Source: Romboutsia weinsteinii (GTDB taxonomy: Bacteria > Bacillota > Clostridia > Peptostreptococcales > Peptostreptococcaceae). From it: a stretch of 64,000 bases of DNA. Made by a program: the position numbers and the translations under genes. The notes under the pieces are model-generated. The model did not search any database. It was not told the origin of the DNA and saw only the letters and a list, made by a program, of their open reading frames with translations. Positions 7,772-17,384 of the stretch are shown in pieces; the stretch's first letter is position 1, and every line of letters starts with the position of its first letter. Location: the NCBI RefSeq assembly GCF_002250835.2, contig NZ_NOJY02000008.1:87706-151705 (forward strand), in the 5' to 3' direction.

Positions 7772-8842
7772 ATGAGAAATATAAAAGTTGGTATATGGGG
7801 ATTTGGAGCAATGGGAAGTGGAATGGCAAAAATGTTATTAAAGAAAGAAGGAATAGATGTAGTAGCAGTATGTGATAGAAATGCAAAAAGAAAAGATAGA
7901 AGTATGTATGATGTACTAGGTGTAGAAAGAGGAGAAAGACCAGAAGTAATAATAAATTCTAATCCAGAATTAGTATTTACTGAAAAAAGTGTAGATGTTG
8001 CACTTTTAGCTACTGATTCATTTACAAAAAATGCTTATGATAGGATAAAATTTGTACTTGAACAAAAAATCAATGTTATATCAACTGCTGAAGAATTAGC
8101 ATACCCACAAGCACAACAACCAGAATTAGCAAAAAGTTTAGATGAAGTAGCTAAATCAAATGGAGTAAGCCTACTTGGAACAGGAATTAACCCAGGATTT
8201 GTCCTAGATTTATTAATACTTGCACTTACAGGTACTTGTGAAGAAGTAGAGCATATAAAAGCTTCTAGAGTTAACGACTTATCACCATTTGGTAGAGCAG
8301 TTATGGTTGAGCAAGGTGTTGGTATAACTAAAGAAACATTTGAAAAAGGAGTAAAAAATGGTTCTATAGCAGGTCATGTAGGATTCCCAGAATCAATAAA
8401 CATGATAACTGATGGTATAGGGTGGAATTTAGAAAAAGTAGATCAAACTAGAGAGCCAATAATGAGTAGTGTATATAGAAAAACTGATTATGTAGAAGTA
8501 GAAGCAGGAAATGTTGCTGGATGTAGACAATGTGGATATGGATATGTAGATGGCCAAGTTAAAATAGAGATGGAACATCCTCAACAAGTACTACCTCATT
8601 TAGAAGGACAAAAAACTGGAGACTACATAACAATAACAGGTACTCCAAATATAAATCTTCAAATAACTCCAGAAATACCAGGAGGAATAGGAACAATAGC
8701 AATGTGTGTAAACTCTATACCTCATGTAATAAATGCAAAGCCAGGTCTAAAAACTATGTTAGACATACCAGTACCAAGAGCTATGATGGGAGATGTAAGA
8801 GAATTAATAGAGGTTGAAATAGAATCTACAGTAGAAGCTTAG
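7772..8842 (+). CDS. ord: 2,4-diaminopentanoate dehydrogenase
   Basis: 356 residues. An N-terminal Rossmann domain with GFGAMG (10-15) binds NAD(P)+; the rest resembles the dihydrodipicolinate-reductase / DAPDH family. It oxidatively deaminates (2R,4S)-2,4-diaminopentanoate to 2-amino-4-ketopentanoate and ammonia, the step after ornithine aminomutase. Cys-rich segment GNVAGCRQCGYGY (about 249-261) is typical of this family. GGGGAG precedes the ATG by 7 nt. It is the first gene of the operon, as in Clostridium (Acetoanaerobium) sticklandii. The ortA-oraE neighbours make the assignment secure. Confidence 0.93.
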   Translation: MRNIKVGIWGFGAMGSGMAKMLLKKEGIDVVAVCDRNAKRKDRSMYDVLGVERGERPEVIINSNPELVFTEKSVDVALLATDSFTKNAYDRIKFVLEQKINVISTAEELAYPQAQQPELAKSLDEVAKSNGVSLLGTGINPGFVLDLLILALTGTCEEVEHIKASRVNDLSPFGRAVMVEQGVGITKETFEKGVKNGSIAGHVGFPESINMITDGIGWNLEKVDQTREPIMSSVYRKTDYVEVEAGNVAGCRQCGYGYVDGQVKIEMEHPQQVLPHLEGQKTGDYITITGTPNINLQITPEIPGGIGTIAMCVNSIPHVINAKPGLKTMLDIPVPRAMMGDVRELIEVEIESTVEA

Positions 8843-8905
8843 TATCAAGTTTATCTTAATAAATGGTCGAAAATATATAAGATAGCTTTAAATTATGTAG
8901 GAAAA

Positions 8906-8932
8906 GGGAGTTTAATCTTGTATTAAACTCCC
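8906..8932 (+). promoter_or_regulatory. Intercistronic hairpin between ord and ortA
   Basis: A perfect 11-bp stem, GGGAGTTTAAT (8906-8916) with ATTAAACTCCC (8922-8932), has a 5-nt loop and no T tract after it. It is therefore more likely an RNA-processing or stability element than a terminator. It sits in the only sizeable gap of the early operon. Confidence 0.5.
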
Positions 8933-8946
8933 AATTAAACATAAAG

Positions 8947-9267
8947 GTGGTAATTAATATGAATGCTAAAAGTGGAGATTGGGTAATAGTACACACTACA
9001 GTATTAAAAGCAGAGGAAAGAGCACCGCAGGTACCTGATGATACTAAAAAAGTTCCTTTAGAATTATGGGTCAAAGGATTCATACAAAATGATGCAAATA
9101 TTGGTGATTTAGTTAATATAAAAACCATAACAGGTAGAAAAGTAAGTGGAAATTTGCTAGAAGTAAATCCGTATTATACTCACGATTATGGAAAATGTAT
9201 ACCAGAACTACTTCAAATAGGTATTTGTGCAAAAGAAATACTATTTGGAGGTGTAGATAATGAGTAA
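8947..9267 (+). CDS. ortA: 2-amino-4-ketopentanoate thiolase, alpha subunit
   Basis: 106 residues, the usual size for OrtA. It begins NAKSGDWVIVHTTVLKAEER and ends with a CAKEILFGG segment. With OrtB it cleaves 2-amino-4-ketopentanoate with CoA to alanine and acetyl-CoA. AAAGGTGG lies 8 nt before the ATG. It overlaps ortB by 8 bp, so the two subunits are translationally coupled. No catalytic role for this small subunit is visible from sequence; the naming rests on family resemblance and gene order. Confidence 0.92.
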   Translation: MVINMNAKSGDWVIVHTTVLKAEERAPQVPDDTKKVPLELWVKGFIQNDANIGDLVNIKTITGRKVSGNLLEVNPYYTHDYGKCIPELLQIGICAKEILFGGVDNE

Positions 9268-10693
9268 AGATATGAGTTATGAGTCAGTTATGGCAAGAAA
9301 CAATGAAATAATGAAAAATGCTATAGGAATAGATTACTCTCAATTTGAATCAGGGTCAATTGCTTTTGATTATGAAAAAATGATGAGAGAAACTGGATAT
9401 AGCTTAGATCAAATAGAGGAAATACAAGGAAGATATGCAGTAGGTAATACTCCTATTATAGAACTTAAAAATATAACAGCCTTAGCAAGAAAGGTAGCAC
9501 CTAAGGGAAAAGGAGCAAGATTATTTATAAAAGACGAAGCAAGTAACGCTTCAGGAAGTTTCAAAGCAAGAAGAGCGGCAACAGCAGTATATCACGCTAA
9601 AAAAATGGGATATAAAGGAGTAATAGCAGCAACAAGTGGAAACTACGGAGCTGCAGTAGCATCTCAAGCAGCTATGCAAGGATTAAAATGTATAATAGTT
9701 CAAGAATGCTATGATAGCCAAGGAGTAGGTCAACCAGAAATAATAGAAAAAGCAAGAAAATGTGAAGCCTATGGTGCTGAAGTAGTTCAATTAACAGTAG
9801 GTCCAGAGTTATTTTATAAATTCTTAGCATTATTAGAAGAAACAGGATATTTCAATGCGTCTCTTTACTCTCCGTTTGGTATAGCTGGAGTAGAAACTTT
9901 GGGGTATGAAATTTCTATGCAGTTTAGAGAAAGAGAAGGAAGAGATCCAGATGTAGTAGTATGTACAAATGCCGGAGGAGGAAACTTAACTGGTACTGCA
10001 AGAGGTCTTATAAAAGCTGGGGCATTAGAAACTCAAGTAGTAGGGGCTAGTGTAAACCTAAAAGGGCTACATATGGCTAGTGACACACAATTTAATAAAA
10101 AATCATTTACTACAGGTCATACAGGATTTGGAATACCATTTTGTACTTGGCCAGATAGATCCGATGTGCCTCGTTCAGCTGCGAGACCACTAAGATATAT
10201 GGACAGATATGTTACGGTAAACCAAGGTGAAGTATTTTATATGACTGAACTTTTAGCTCAGCTTGAAGGATTAGAAAGAGGACCTGCTGGAAATACTTCT
10301 TTAACTGCTGCTTTTTGTTTAGCTCAAGAGCTAGATGAAGATAAAATAATAGTAGTTCAAGAAACAGAATACACAGGAGCAGGAAAGCATATCTGTCCTC
10401 AACTTACTTTTGCAAGAGAAAACGGGATAGAAATAAAATTTGGAAATCCTCAAGATGAAATATGTGGAGAAAATTTAATACTTCCATCTCATCCAAATTT
10501 ACTTAAAATAAATGATATTAATATAGATAAAATAAGAAAATCTTATATAAGAAACTGTCTAGAGCATAATAGCTCTAATGAAATAAGCAGTGAAGACATA
10601 GAATTTTTAGCTAGAGATACTAAGAGTACTATTGAATTTGTAAACAAAGCACTTAGTGAAATTAAAGAAGCTAATAAAGTCAAAAATATATAA
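9260..10693 (+). CDS. ortB: 2-amino-4-ketopentanoate thiolase, beta subunit (PLP)
   Basis: 477 residues of the fold-type II PLP family (threonine synthase/cysteine synthase-like). The PLP lysine is K102 in SNASGSFKARRA, and a phosphate-binding glycine loop is seen in CTNAGGGNLTG. It carries out the PLP-dependent thiolytic cleavage of 2-amino-4-ketopentanoate to alanine (D-alanine in characterised systems) and acetyl-CoA. Length and gene order match the C. sticklandii enzyme. The gap to oraS (96 bp) contains a spare AAGGAG at 10747 with no start after it. Confidence 0.93.
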   Translation: MSKDMSYESVMARNNEIMKNAIGIDYSQFESGSIAFDYEKMMRETGYSLDQIEEIQGRYAVGNTPIIELKNITALARKVAPKGKGARLFIKDEASNASGSFKARRAATAVYHAKKMGYKGVIAATSGNYGAAVASQAAMQGLKCIIVQECYDSQGVGQPEIIEKARKCEAYGAEVVQLTVGPELFYKFLALLEETGYFNASLYSPFGIAGVETLGYEISMQFREREGRDPDVVVCTNAGGGNLTGTARGLIKAGALETQVVGASVNLKGLHMASDTQFNKKSFTTGHTGFGIPFCTWPDRSDVPRSAARPLRYMDRYVTVNQGEVFYMTELLAQLEGLERGPAGNTSLTAAFCLAQELDEDKIIVVQETEYTGAGKHICPQLTFARENGIEIKFGNPQDEICGENLILPSHPNLLKINDINIDKIRKSYIRNCLEHNSSNEISSEDIEFLARDTKSTIEFVNKALSEIKEANKVKNI

Positions 10694-10789
10694 AATCTAG
10701 TAACTAGAAATAGTAGTAGAAAATCTGAAGCGTGTCTAAACATTATAAGGAGAATTTATACCACTAATAAGTTAAGGGGAGGTAGCTTT

Positions 10790-11164
10790 ATGGAAAAAAG
10801 GATAGATGATTTTGAAGTAAGAAGAGCTCATCTAAAAGATTTATCTGATGAAGAGCTATACAATAGATTTTGGGAATTAGCACATAACATAGTACAGCCG
10901 ATGATCGAACTTGGAAAGAAAAATACAAGTCCATCAATAGAAAGATCAGTACTGCTTAGAATGGGATTTTCTTCACTTGAAGCTAAGCCAATAGTAGAAG
11001 GAGTTATAGACAGAGGACTTATGGGCAAAGGATGTGGGAATGTAGTTTATAAACTTGCTAAAACTAAAAATATAAGTATAAGAGACGCTGGTCTTATGCT
11101 AGTTAATAATGAAGGATGGGACGATGTAGTTGAATTATTTAGAAGGGAGGATGTGACATGCTAA
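10790..11164 (+). CDS. oraS: D-ornithine 4,5-aminomutase, S subunit
   Basis: 124 residues, the standard length for the small subunit of D-ornithine 4,5-aminomutase. It is mostly helical and starts MEKRIDDFEVRRAHL. It packs against OraE to form the adenosylcobalamin/PLP enzyme that moves the terminal amino group of D-ornithine from C5 to C4. GGGGAGG precedes the ATG by 7 nt. It overlaps oraE by 7 bp, which fits the fixed stoichiometry of the complex. Confidence 0.93.
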   Translation: MEKRIDDFEVRRAHLKDLSDEELYNRFWELAHNIVQPMIELGKKNTSPSIERSVLLRMGFSSLEAKPIVEGVIDRGLMGKGCGNVVYKLAKTKNISIRDAGLMLVNNEGWDDVVELFRREDVTC

Positions 11165-13374
11165 AAGAAAACCAAAAATTAGATATAGAGTATATATTAA
11201 AGGATTTAGATAAATACGTTCCCCAAAGAACTGGATGGACATGGAGAGAGGAGATAAAAGACCTTCAAATGGGACCATTTAAATATTCAAATTGTTCATC
11301 TCCTTTAAAAGAAAGCGTGGCACTTCCATCAGCTAAATATTTCAATAATATAGACCCTCAACCAGGACCAGTAATAACTACAGAAATAGCTTCAGGTAGA
11401 TTTGAAGATGATATAAGAAGAATGAGAATGGCAGCGCATCATGGAGCAGATCACCTTATGGTTATAAGAACTGCAGGTCAATCTCATTTTGATGGACTTA
11501 TTGAAGGTACACCTCAAGGAATAGGTGGAGTACCAATAACTAGAAAACAAATAAGAGCACAGAGAAAAGCTCTTGATTTTATAGAAGAAGAAGTAGGAAG
11601 ACCAATAAACTATCATTCATATGTAAGTGGTGTAGCAGGACCTGAAGTAGCTGTAATGTTTGCTGAAGAAGGTATAAATGGAGCTCATCAAGACCCTCAA
11701 TACAATGTACTTTACAGAAATATTAATATGATAAGATCATTTGTAGATGCTTGTGAAGCAAAAAATATTATGGCATTTGCAAATATGGCTCAAATAGATG
11801 GAGCACACAATGCCAATGCAACAGCAAGAGAAGCATGGAAGGTTATGCCAGAACTTATGGTACAACATGCACTAAACTCAATATTCTCATATGAAGTAGG
11901 AATAAGAAAAGATAATATATGCTTATCGACAGTACCACCAACAGCACCTCCAGCTCCATGTATAAAAATGGACCTTCCATATGCAGTAGCACTTAGAGAT
12001 TTATTTGATGAATACAAAATGAGAGCGCAAATGAACACCAAATATATGGAGTCATCAACTAGAGAAGCTACAGTTACACACGTACTTAACTTACTGACAT
12101 CAGTACTAACAAGAGCTGATATTCAATCAACTATTACACCGGATGAAGGAAGAAATGTTCCATGGCATATGTACAATATAGAAGCTTGTGATACTGCAAA
12201 ACAAGCACTAGTTGGTATGGATGGATTAATGGATATGATTCAACTTAAAAATGAAGGTGAATTAAGAGAAAACGCTCGTGAATTAAAAGAAAGAGCAGTT
12301 CTATACATGGAAGAAATAATCGAAGCTGGCGGATACTTTGAAGCTGTAGAACAAGGTTTCTTTGTAGATTCAGGGAATTATCCAGAAAGAAATGGTGACG
12401 GTATATCTAGAAAAATTAGAGGTGGGGTAGGAGCAGGTACAGTTTATGAAAGAGATGAAGATTACTTAGCACCAGTAACAGCACACTTTGGATATAATAA
12501 TGTTGCTCAGTATGATGAGACTTGTGTAGATACTCCTTCAAAGTTAATAGATGGATGTACTTTTGAAGATCATTCAAAAATTATATATATTGATGAATTA
12601 GATGATTTTGATAATGTAAATGTAAGATTAAAAGAAAATGAAGAGTTTAGAAACTCGACTAAAATAAAACCAGAAATGGAATGGTGTGCAGATGGTACAG
12701 TTATGCTTACTATGATGCTACCAACTGATGCGAGAACAGCAGAATTTGCAGCTATTGAGTTTGCTAAAAAGATGAATTTAGAGGAAGTAGAAGTTATTCA
12801 TAGAGAAGTAATGCACTCAGCTGAAGGTACTAGAATAGAGCTTAAGGGAAAAGTACCATTTAGTGTAGATTTAGATGAACTTGTAATACCAGAAGAACCA
12901 GTAGTATTAACTGATGAAGAAATAAGAGAAGATATAGAAAATAATCCTATGAAGATTGTAGCTGCAACAGTAGGAGAAGACGAACACTCTGTTGGCCTTA
13001 GAGAAATAATAGATATAAAACATGGTGGTATAGAACGATTTGGTATAGAGTGTCATTATTTAGGTACTTCAGTTCCAGTTGAAAAATTAGTAGATGCAGC
13101 AATAGAATTAAACGCCGATGCAATCCTAGCATCAACAATAATAAGCCATGATGATATTCACTATAAGAATATGAAAAAACTTCATGAGTACTGTGTTGAA
13201 AAAGGTATAAGAGATAAGATAATGATAGTTTGTGGAGGTACTCAAGTTACTCCTGAAATAGCAGTAGAACAAGGTATAGATGCTGGATTTGGAAGAAATA
13301 GCAAGGGTATAAATGTTGCTACATTCTTAGTCGAAAAAAGAAGAGAGCTGCAAAAATCAGAAGGTGAGTGTTAG
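11158..13374 (+). CDS. oraE: D-ornithine 4,5-aminomutase, E subunit (B12 and PLP)
   Basis: 738 residues: an N-terminal TIM-barrel with dimerisation region, then a C-terminal Rossmann cobalamin domain. The B12 motif DxHxxG is DEHSVG with the cobalt-ligand histidine at H610, and the candidate PLP lysine is K621 in IDIKHGG. Their 11-residue spacing equals that of H618 and K629 in the C. sticklandii enzyme, as I recall it. The protein catalyses D-ornithine to (2R,4S)-2,4-diaminopentanoate. Codon use and ribosome site (GGGAGG inside oraS) are like its neighbours. Confidence 0.95.
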   Translation: MLKENQKLDIEYILKDLDKYVPQRTGWTWREEIKDLQMGPFKYSNCSSPLKESVALPSAKYFNNIDPQPGPVITTEIASGRFEDDIRRMRMAAHHGADHLMVIRTAGQSHFDGLIEGTPQGIGGVPITRKQIRAQRKALDFIEEEVGRPINYHSYVSGVAGPEVAVMFAEEGINGAHQDPQYNVLYRNINMIRSFVDACEAKNIMAFANMAQIDGAHNANATAREAWKVMPELMVQHALNSIFSYEVGIRKDNICLSTVPPTAPPAPCIKMDLPYAVALRDLFDEYKMRAQMNTKYMESSTREATVTHVLNLLTSVLTRADIQSTITPDEGRNVPWHMYNIEACDTAKQALVGMDGLMDMIQLKNEGELRENARELKERAVLYMEEIIEAGGYFEAVEQGFFVDSGNYPERNGDGISRKIRGGVGAGTVYERDEDYLAPVTAHFGYNNVAQYDETCVDTPSKLIDGCTFEDHSKIIYIDELDDFDNVNVRLKENEEFRNSTKIKPEMEWCADGTVMLTMMLPTDARTAEFAAIEFAKKMNLEEVEVIHREVMHSAEGTRIELKGKVPFSVDLDELVIPEEPVVLTDEEIREDIENNPMKIVAATVGEDEHSVGLREIIDIKHGGIERFGIECHYLGTSVPVEKLVDAAIELNADAILASTIISHDDIHYKNMKKLHEYCVEKGIRDKIMIVCGGTQVTPEIAVEQGIDAGFGRNSKGINVATFLVEKRRELQKSEGEC

Positions 13375-14760
13375 ATGAAAATCGATGTACTAGTTGCTGA
13401 GATTGGAAGTACCACTACAGTTGTAAATGCTTTTAACAATATAAATGGTGATTGCCCTGACTTTATAGGTCAGGGTCAAGCACCCACTACTGTATTTGAG
13501 GGTGGGGATGTAAGAGATGGACTATCGGTAGCAATTGATGATTTAGCAAAAAACTTAAATGTAAGCTCAATAGAATATCAAGATATGTTTGCAACATCAA
13601 GTGCAGCAGGTGGATTAAAAATGACGGTACATGGACTTGTGTACGATATGACTGCAAAGGCTGCTAAGGAAGCAGCACTTGGAGCAGGAGCAATAATTCA
13701 TAAAGTTACAGCAGGAAAACTAAGAAGAACAGATCTTAAAGAAGTAAAAGAAATAAAGCCTAATATAATACTGATTGCAGGTGGGGTAGATTACGGAGAA
13801 AGAGATACTGCCCTATACAATGCAGAGCTTATTGCAGGACTAAACTTAAATATACCAGTAATATATGCTGGAAATATTGAAAATCAAGAAGAAATTAAAC
13901 TAATATTTGAAGATACAAACTATGAACTATATATTGTAGATAATGTTTATCCCAAAATAGATTTACTAAACATAGAGCCTACAAGAGAAGTAATACAGAA
14001 TGCTTTTGAAAAGCATATAATAAATGCTCCAGGTATGAAGTATATAAAAGAAATGGTAAATGAAAATATAACTCCTACACCAGGAGCAGTAATGGAAGCA
14101 TCTAAAATGCTTAGTAAATATATTGGAGATTTGATGACAATAGATGTAGGTGGAGCTACTACTGACATACACTCAGTAACAGATGGAAGCGAAGCAATAG
14201 GTAGAATATCAATAAATCCTGAGCCTAAGGCAAAAAGAAGTGTAGAAGGTGACCTTGGGGTATATGTAAATATGAAAAATATAGTAGAGATAATAGGAAA
14301 AGAAGAACTTCAAAAAGATTTAAATCTAGATATAGAAGAAATCATGTCAAACTATTTGCCAATACCAAAAACCGAAAATCAAATTAAATTTGTGGAAAGA
14401 CTTGCAAGAGAGGCAGTAATAAAAGCAACGCTAAGACACGCAGGTAAAATAAGAAATATATACGGAAGTAGTGGAAAGACAAAGATTGCTGAGGGTAAGG
14501 ATTTAACAGAAGTTAAATACCTAATCGGTACAGGAGGAGCCTTAACAAGACTTCCTAAGAGAATAGAGATTATGGAGTATATGACTTATTTTAATATTAG
14601 TAAAGAGCTATTATTTCCTAAGGAAAATACAAAAATTTTAGTAGACAATGATTATATAATGGCATCACTTGGAGTACTTTCAAAAAAATATGAAGAAGCA
14701 TCTTTAAAGCTAATGCTAAAGAGTCTCGGTATTAATTTTAACTTAGAATCAAGTATTTAA
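13375..14760 (+). CDS. GlmL/MutL-type protein, putative aminomutase reactivase
   Basis: 461 residues of the GlmL family, an ASKHA-type ATPase fold. Phosphate loops are visible near the start (EIGSTTT) and in DVGGATTDIHSV (about 260-271). In B12 mutase systems, such a gene sits beside the mutase; it is thought to reactivate the enzyme by ATP-driven exchange of damaged cobalamin. Here its ATG directly follows the oraE stop (TAG then ATG, no gap), and orr follows, exactly where C. sticklandii carries the equivalent gene. It is not related to the DNA-repair MutL at 57287. Confidence 0.87.
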   Translation: MKIDVLVAEIGSTTTVVNAFNNINGDCPDFIGQGQAPTTVFEGGDVRDGLSVAIDDLAKNLNVSSIEYQDMFATSSAAGGLKMTVHGLVYDMTAKAAKEAALGAGAIIHKVTAGKLRRTDLKEVKEIKPNIILIAGGVDYGERDTALYNAELIAGLNLNIPVIYAGNIENQEEIKLIFEDTNYELYIVDNVYPKIDLLNIEPTREVIQNAFEKHIINAPGMKYIKEMVNENITPTPGAVMEASKMLSKYIGDLMTIDVGGATTDIHSVTDGSEAIGRISINPEPKAKRSVEGDLGVYVNMKNIVEIIGKEELQKDLNLDIEEIMSNYLPIPKTENQIKFVERLAREAVIKATLRHAGKIRNIYGSSGKTKIAEGKDLTEVKYLIGTGGALTRLPKRIEIMEYMTYFNISKELLFPKENTKILVDNDYIMASLGVLSKKYEEASLKLMLKSLGINFNLESSI

Positions 14761-14801
14761 AATAATAGAAATATAGTAATAAAATTTAGAGGAGGAAAAG
14801 T

Positions 14802-15887
14802 ATGTGCCCTAAATTAGAAATAGATGTAAAGAAGCTAAGAGAAAATACTAGAATAGTATGTAAAATGTGTCACGATAAAAATATTGATGTAGCAATGGTA
14901 ACAAAATCTTACTGTGCTATAGAGTCTGTTGTTGAAGCTTTATCAAAAGAAAGTATTGATTATATAGCCGACTCAAGAATAGATAACCTTAAGAACCTTA
15001 ATCATATTAGACTACCAAAAATCTTACTAAGAATACCAATGATTAGTGAAGTAGATGAAGTAGTCAAATATAGTGACATAAGCTTTAACTCAGAACTTGA
15101 GACAATAAGAAGATTAAATGAAGTTGCGATAGGACAAAATAAAATTCACAAAATAGCTGTTATGGTAGATTTAGGGGATTTGAGAGAAGGGTTTTTCAAT
15201 GTTGAAGAATTATTAGCCGCAATTGATGAAGTGGTAAAAATGGAAAATATAAAGATAATAGGTTTAGCAACAAACTTAACATGCTATGGAGCTATTATTC
15301 CCAGTAAAGAAAATTTACAAAGGTTAGTTGATTTAGCAAAATCTATAGAAGATGATTATAGAATAAAACTAGATTTTATCTCTGGAGGAAACTCTAGCTC
15401 ACTTTATTTATTAGATAAAGATGAAATGCCAGATGGAATAACAAATCTAAGACCAGGTGAATCTATAGCACTTGGTAGGGAAACAGCTTATGGAAATCCT
15501 ATAAAGGGATGCTATCAAGATGCGTTTAAGCTTGTTTGTGAAATAGTAGAGTTAAAAGATAAACCATCACAGCCTATAGGAGAAATAGGTGTTGATGCTT
15601 TTGGCAATAAGCCAGAATATGTAGATAGAGGTATTAGAAGAAGAGCAATACTTGCAATAGGCAAGCAAGATATAGATATAACATCACTAGAACCAATGGA
15701 TAAGGCTATTGAAATACTAGGTGCTAGCTCAGACCATATGATATTAGATATAACAGATAGCAGCACTAACTATTTAATAGGAGATAAGGTGGAGTTTTTA
15801 CTAGGGTATGGCGGACTAATGTCTGCATCTACCAGTAAATACGTAGAGAAATCAATAATTTATGAGAAAGTCAGTGCCGCATATTAA
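14802..15887 (+). CDS. orr: Ornithine racemase
   Basis: 361 residues of the alanine-racemase N-terminal-domain family; the PLP lysine is K35 in AMVTKSYCA. The enzyme interconverts L- and D-ornithine, feeding the D-specific aminomutase OraSE. GGAGG precedes the ATG by 6-7 nt. Other members with this fold act on amino-acid or dipeptide racemisation, but the position after oraE and the GlmL-like gene makes ornithine racemase by far the best call. A terminator-like hairpin follows, so transcription downstream is likely reduced. Confidence 0.92.
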   Translation: MCPKLEIDVKKLRENTRIVCKMCHDKNIDVAMVTKSYCAIESVVEALSKESIDYIADSRIDNLKNLNHIRLPKILLRIPMISEVDEVVKYSDISFNSELETIRRLNEVAIGQNKIHKIAVMVDLGDLREGFFNVEELLAAIDEVVKMENIKIIGLATNLTCYGAIIPSKENLQRLVDLAKSIEDDYRIKLDFISGGNSSSLYLLDKDEMPDGITNLRPGESIALGRETAYGNPIKGCYQDAFKLVCEIVELKDKPSQPIGEIGVDAFGNKPEYVDRGIRRRAILAIGKQDIDITSLEPMDKAIEILGASSDHMILDITDSSTNYLIGDKVEFLLGYGGLMSASTSKYVEKSIIYEKVSAAY

Positions 15888-15901
15888 GGAGTGACTTATG
15901 T

Positions 15902-15930
15902 AAAAGAAAGTAGCTTATCTACTTTCTTTT
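15902..15930 (+). terminator. Partial terminator after orr
   Basis: AAAAGAAAGTAG (15902-15913) pairs with CTACTTTCTTTT (15919-15930), loop CTTAT. The T-rich 3' arm gives termination strength, although the downstream genes clearly belong to the same pathway, so read-through or a second promoter is likely. Confidence 0.7.
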
Positions 15931-15994
15931 CTCATATTAGGGACAATGTATACACGTCTCATCATTCCTTTAATATAAAAAACTATATGGGGGT

Positions 15995-17353
15995 ATGAAT
16001 ATGTTTGATCTCTTTACACAATTGACTAATTGGCTTTGGCTTTATCCAGTACTAGTTATATTAGTTGGCGGTGGAATTGTAATGACTATCACTTTAAGAT
16101 TTTTCCAATTTACTAAGTTTCCATTTATAGTCAGGGAGACTTTCGGAAGAATATTCAAAAAAAGTAGTGGAGAAGGTAGTATAAGTCCATTCCAAGCAGC
16201 AACTTCTGCACTAGCTTCTACAATAGGTGCAGCAAATATTATAGGAGTGCCATTAGCAATAGCTACTGGTGGGCCAGGAGCAATATTTTGGATGTGGATA
16301 ATTGCTCTATTTGGTTGCGCTCTTAAGTACTCAGAGATAATACTAGGTATAAAGTATAGAGTAAAAAATGAAGCCGGAGAATATGTTGGAGGTCCAATGT
16401 ACTACCTAAAAAATGGATTAAAGTTACCACTACTAGGTTCTTTATTTGCATTTTTCTTAATGGTAGAAATAGCTCCATCTGTTGCAACTCAAGCAGCATC
16501 AGCAATTCAAACTGCAAGTACTATTAATATCCCACCTATGGTAAGTGCTTTGGCATTAATAATCATTGTAGGTTTAGTAGTTTATGGTGGAATAAAAAGA
16601 ATAGGAAAAGTTACAGAAAAAATGGTTCCAATTATGGCAATAGCATATTTTGTAGTTGCATTAATCGTAATACTTGTTAATTTTGAGCAAATACCTCATG
16701 CATTTAGTTTAATACTTAAAGGCGCATTTACTCCTACAGCAGCATTTGGTGGGTTTGCCGGTTCTGCAGTAGCGGCTACTATAAAAGCTGGAGCAGCAAG
16801 AGGAGCTTACTCTAATGAAGCTGGTATGGGTACTTCTACTATTGCTCATTCTGCAGCAGTAACAGATTTTCCTGCTAGACAAGGGTTATGGGGCATATTT
16901 GAAATATTAGTTGATACTCTTTTAATATGTACAGTATCAGCATTTTTAGTGTTAACAACTGGAGTATGGAGTGAAATTGGAGGAGGTCAAGCGGCTTCTA
17001 TGCCTTCTATTGCAGTTCAAAGCGTACTTGGTAATTTCTTTGGAGGAACATTCTTAACAATATGTATACTTATGTTTGTTCTTTCAACAATTATAGTGAT
17101 AATATTTTATGGAGAAAAACAAGCTGAATACTTATTTGGACTAAAGGCATCTAAAGTAGTAAGAGTGGTTTATTTAGCATTTATAATAGTTGGTGCAATA
17201 TTTGACTTAGAAAAGATAATAGTACTACTAGACTTTACATTAGCTGGAGTAATAATTACAAATATGATTGGTGTTGTAATGCTTAGAAAAGAAGTAAAAG
17301 AAGAGTCAGATAAATTCTTTGATGCAGTTAGTAAAGAGAAATCTAATAGTTAG
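15995..17353 (+). CDS. Sodium:alanine/glycine symporter (AGCS family)
   Basis: 452 residues with about eleven membrane segments. Family signatures are seen: GGPMYYLKNG near residue 130 and the AGAARGAYSNEAGMGTS region near 265-280. AGCS proteins move alanine or glycine with Na+. Within this operon it may handle alanine produced by OrtAB, by export or re-uptake; the direction is inference. GGGGG lies 8 nt before ATG. Substrate could also be another small neutral amino acid, including D-alanine. Confidence 0.88.
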   Translation: MNMFDLFTQLTNWLWLYPVLVILVGGGIVMTITLRFFQFTKFPFIVRETFGRIFKKSSGEGSISPFQAATSALASTIGAANIIGVPLAIATGGPGAIFWMWIIALFGCALKYSEIILGIKYRVKNEAGEYVGGPMYYLKNGLKLPLLGSLFAFFLMVEIAPSVATQAASAIQTASTINIPPMVSALALIIIVGLVVYGGIKRIGKVTEKMVPIMAIAYFVVALIVILVNFEQIPHAFSLILKGAFTPTAAFGGFAGSAVAATIKAGAARGAYSNEAGMGTSTIAHSAAVTDFPARQGLWGIFEILVDTLLICTVSAFLVLTTGVWSEIGGGQAASMPSIAVQSVLGNFFGGTFLTICILMFVLSTIIVIIFYGEKQAEYLFGLKASKVVRVVYLAFIIVGAIFDLEKIIVLLDFTLAGVIITNMIGVVMLRKEVKEESDKFFDAVSKEKSNS

Positions 17354-17384
17354 CCAATAAGATATTAATTGGAGGATAATACTT

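Noticed and set aside
13375..14760. Treating this MutL-family name as mismatch repair
   Set aside because: The protein is of the GlmL aminomutase-chaperone family by its ASKHA-type motifs and place; true mutL is at 57287.
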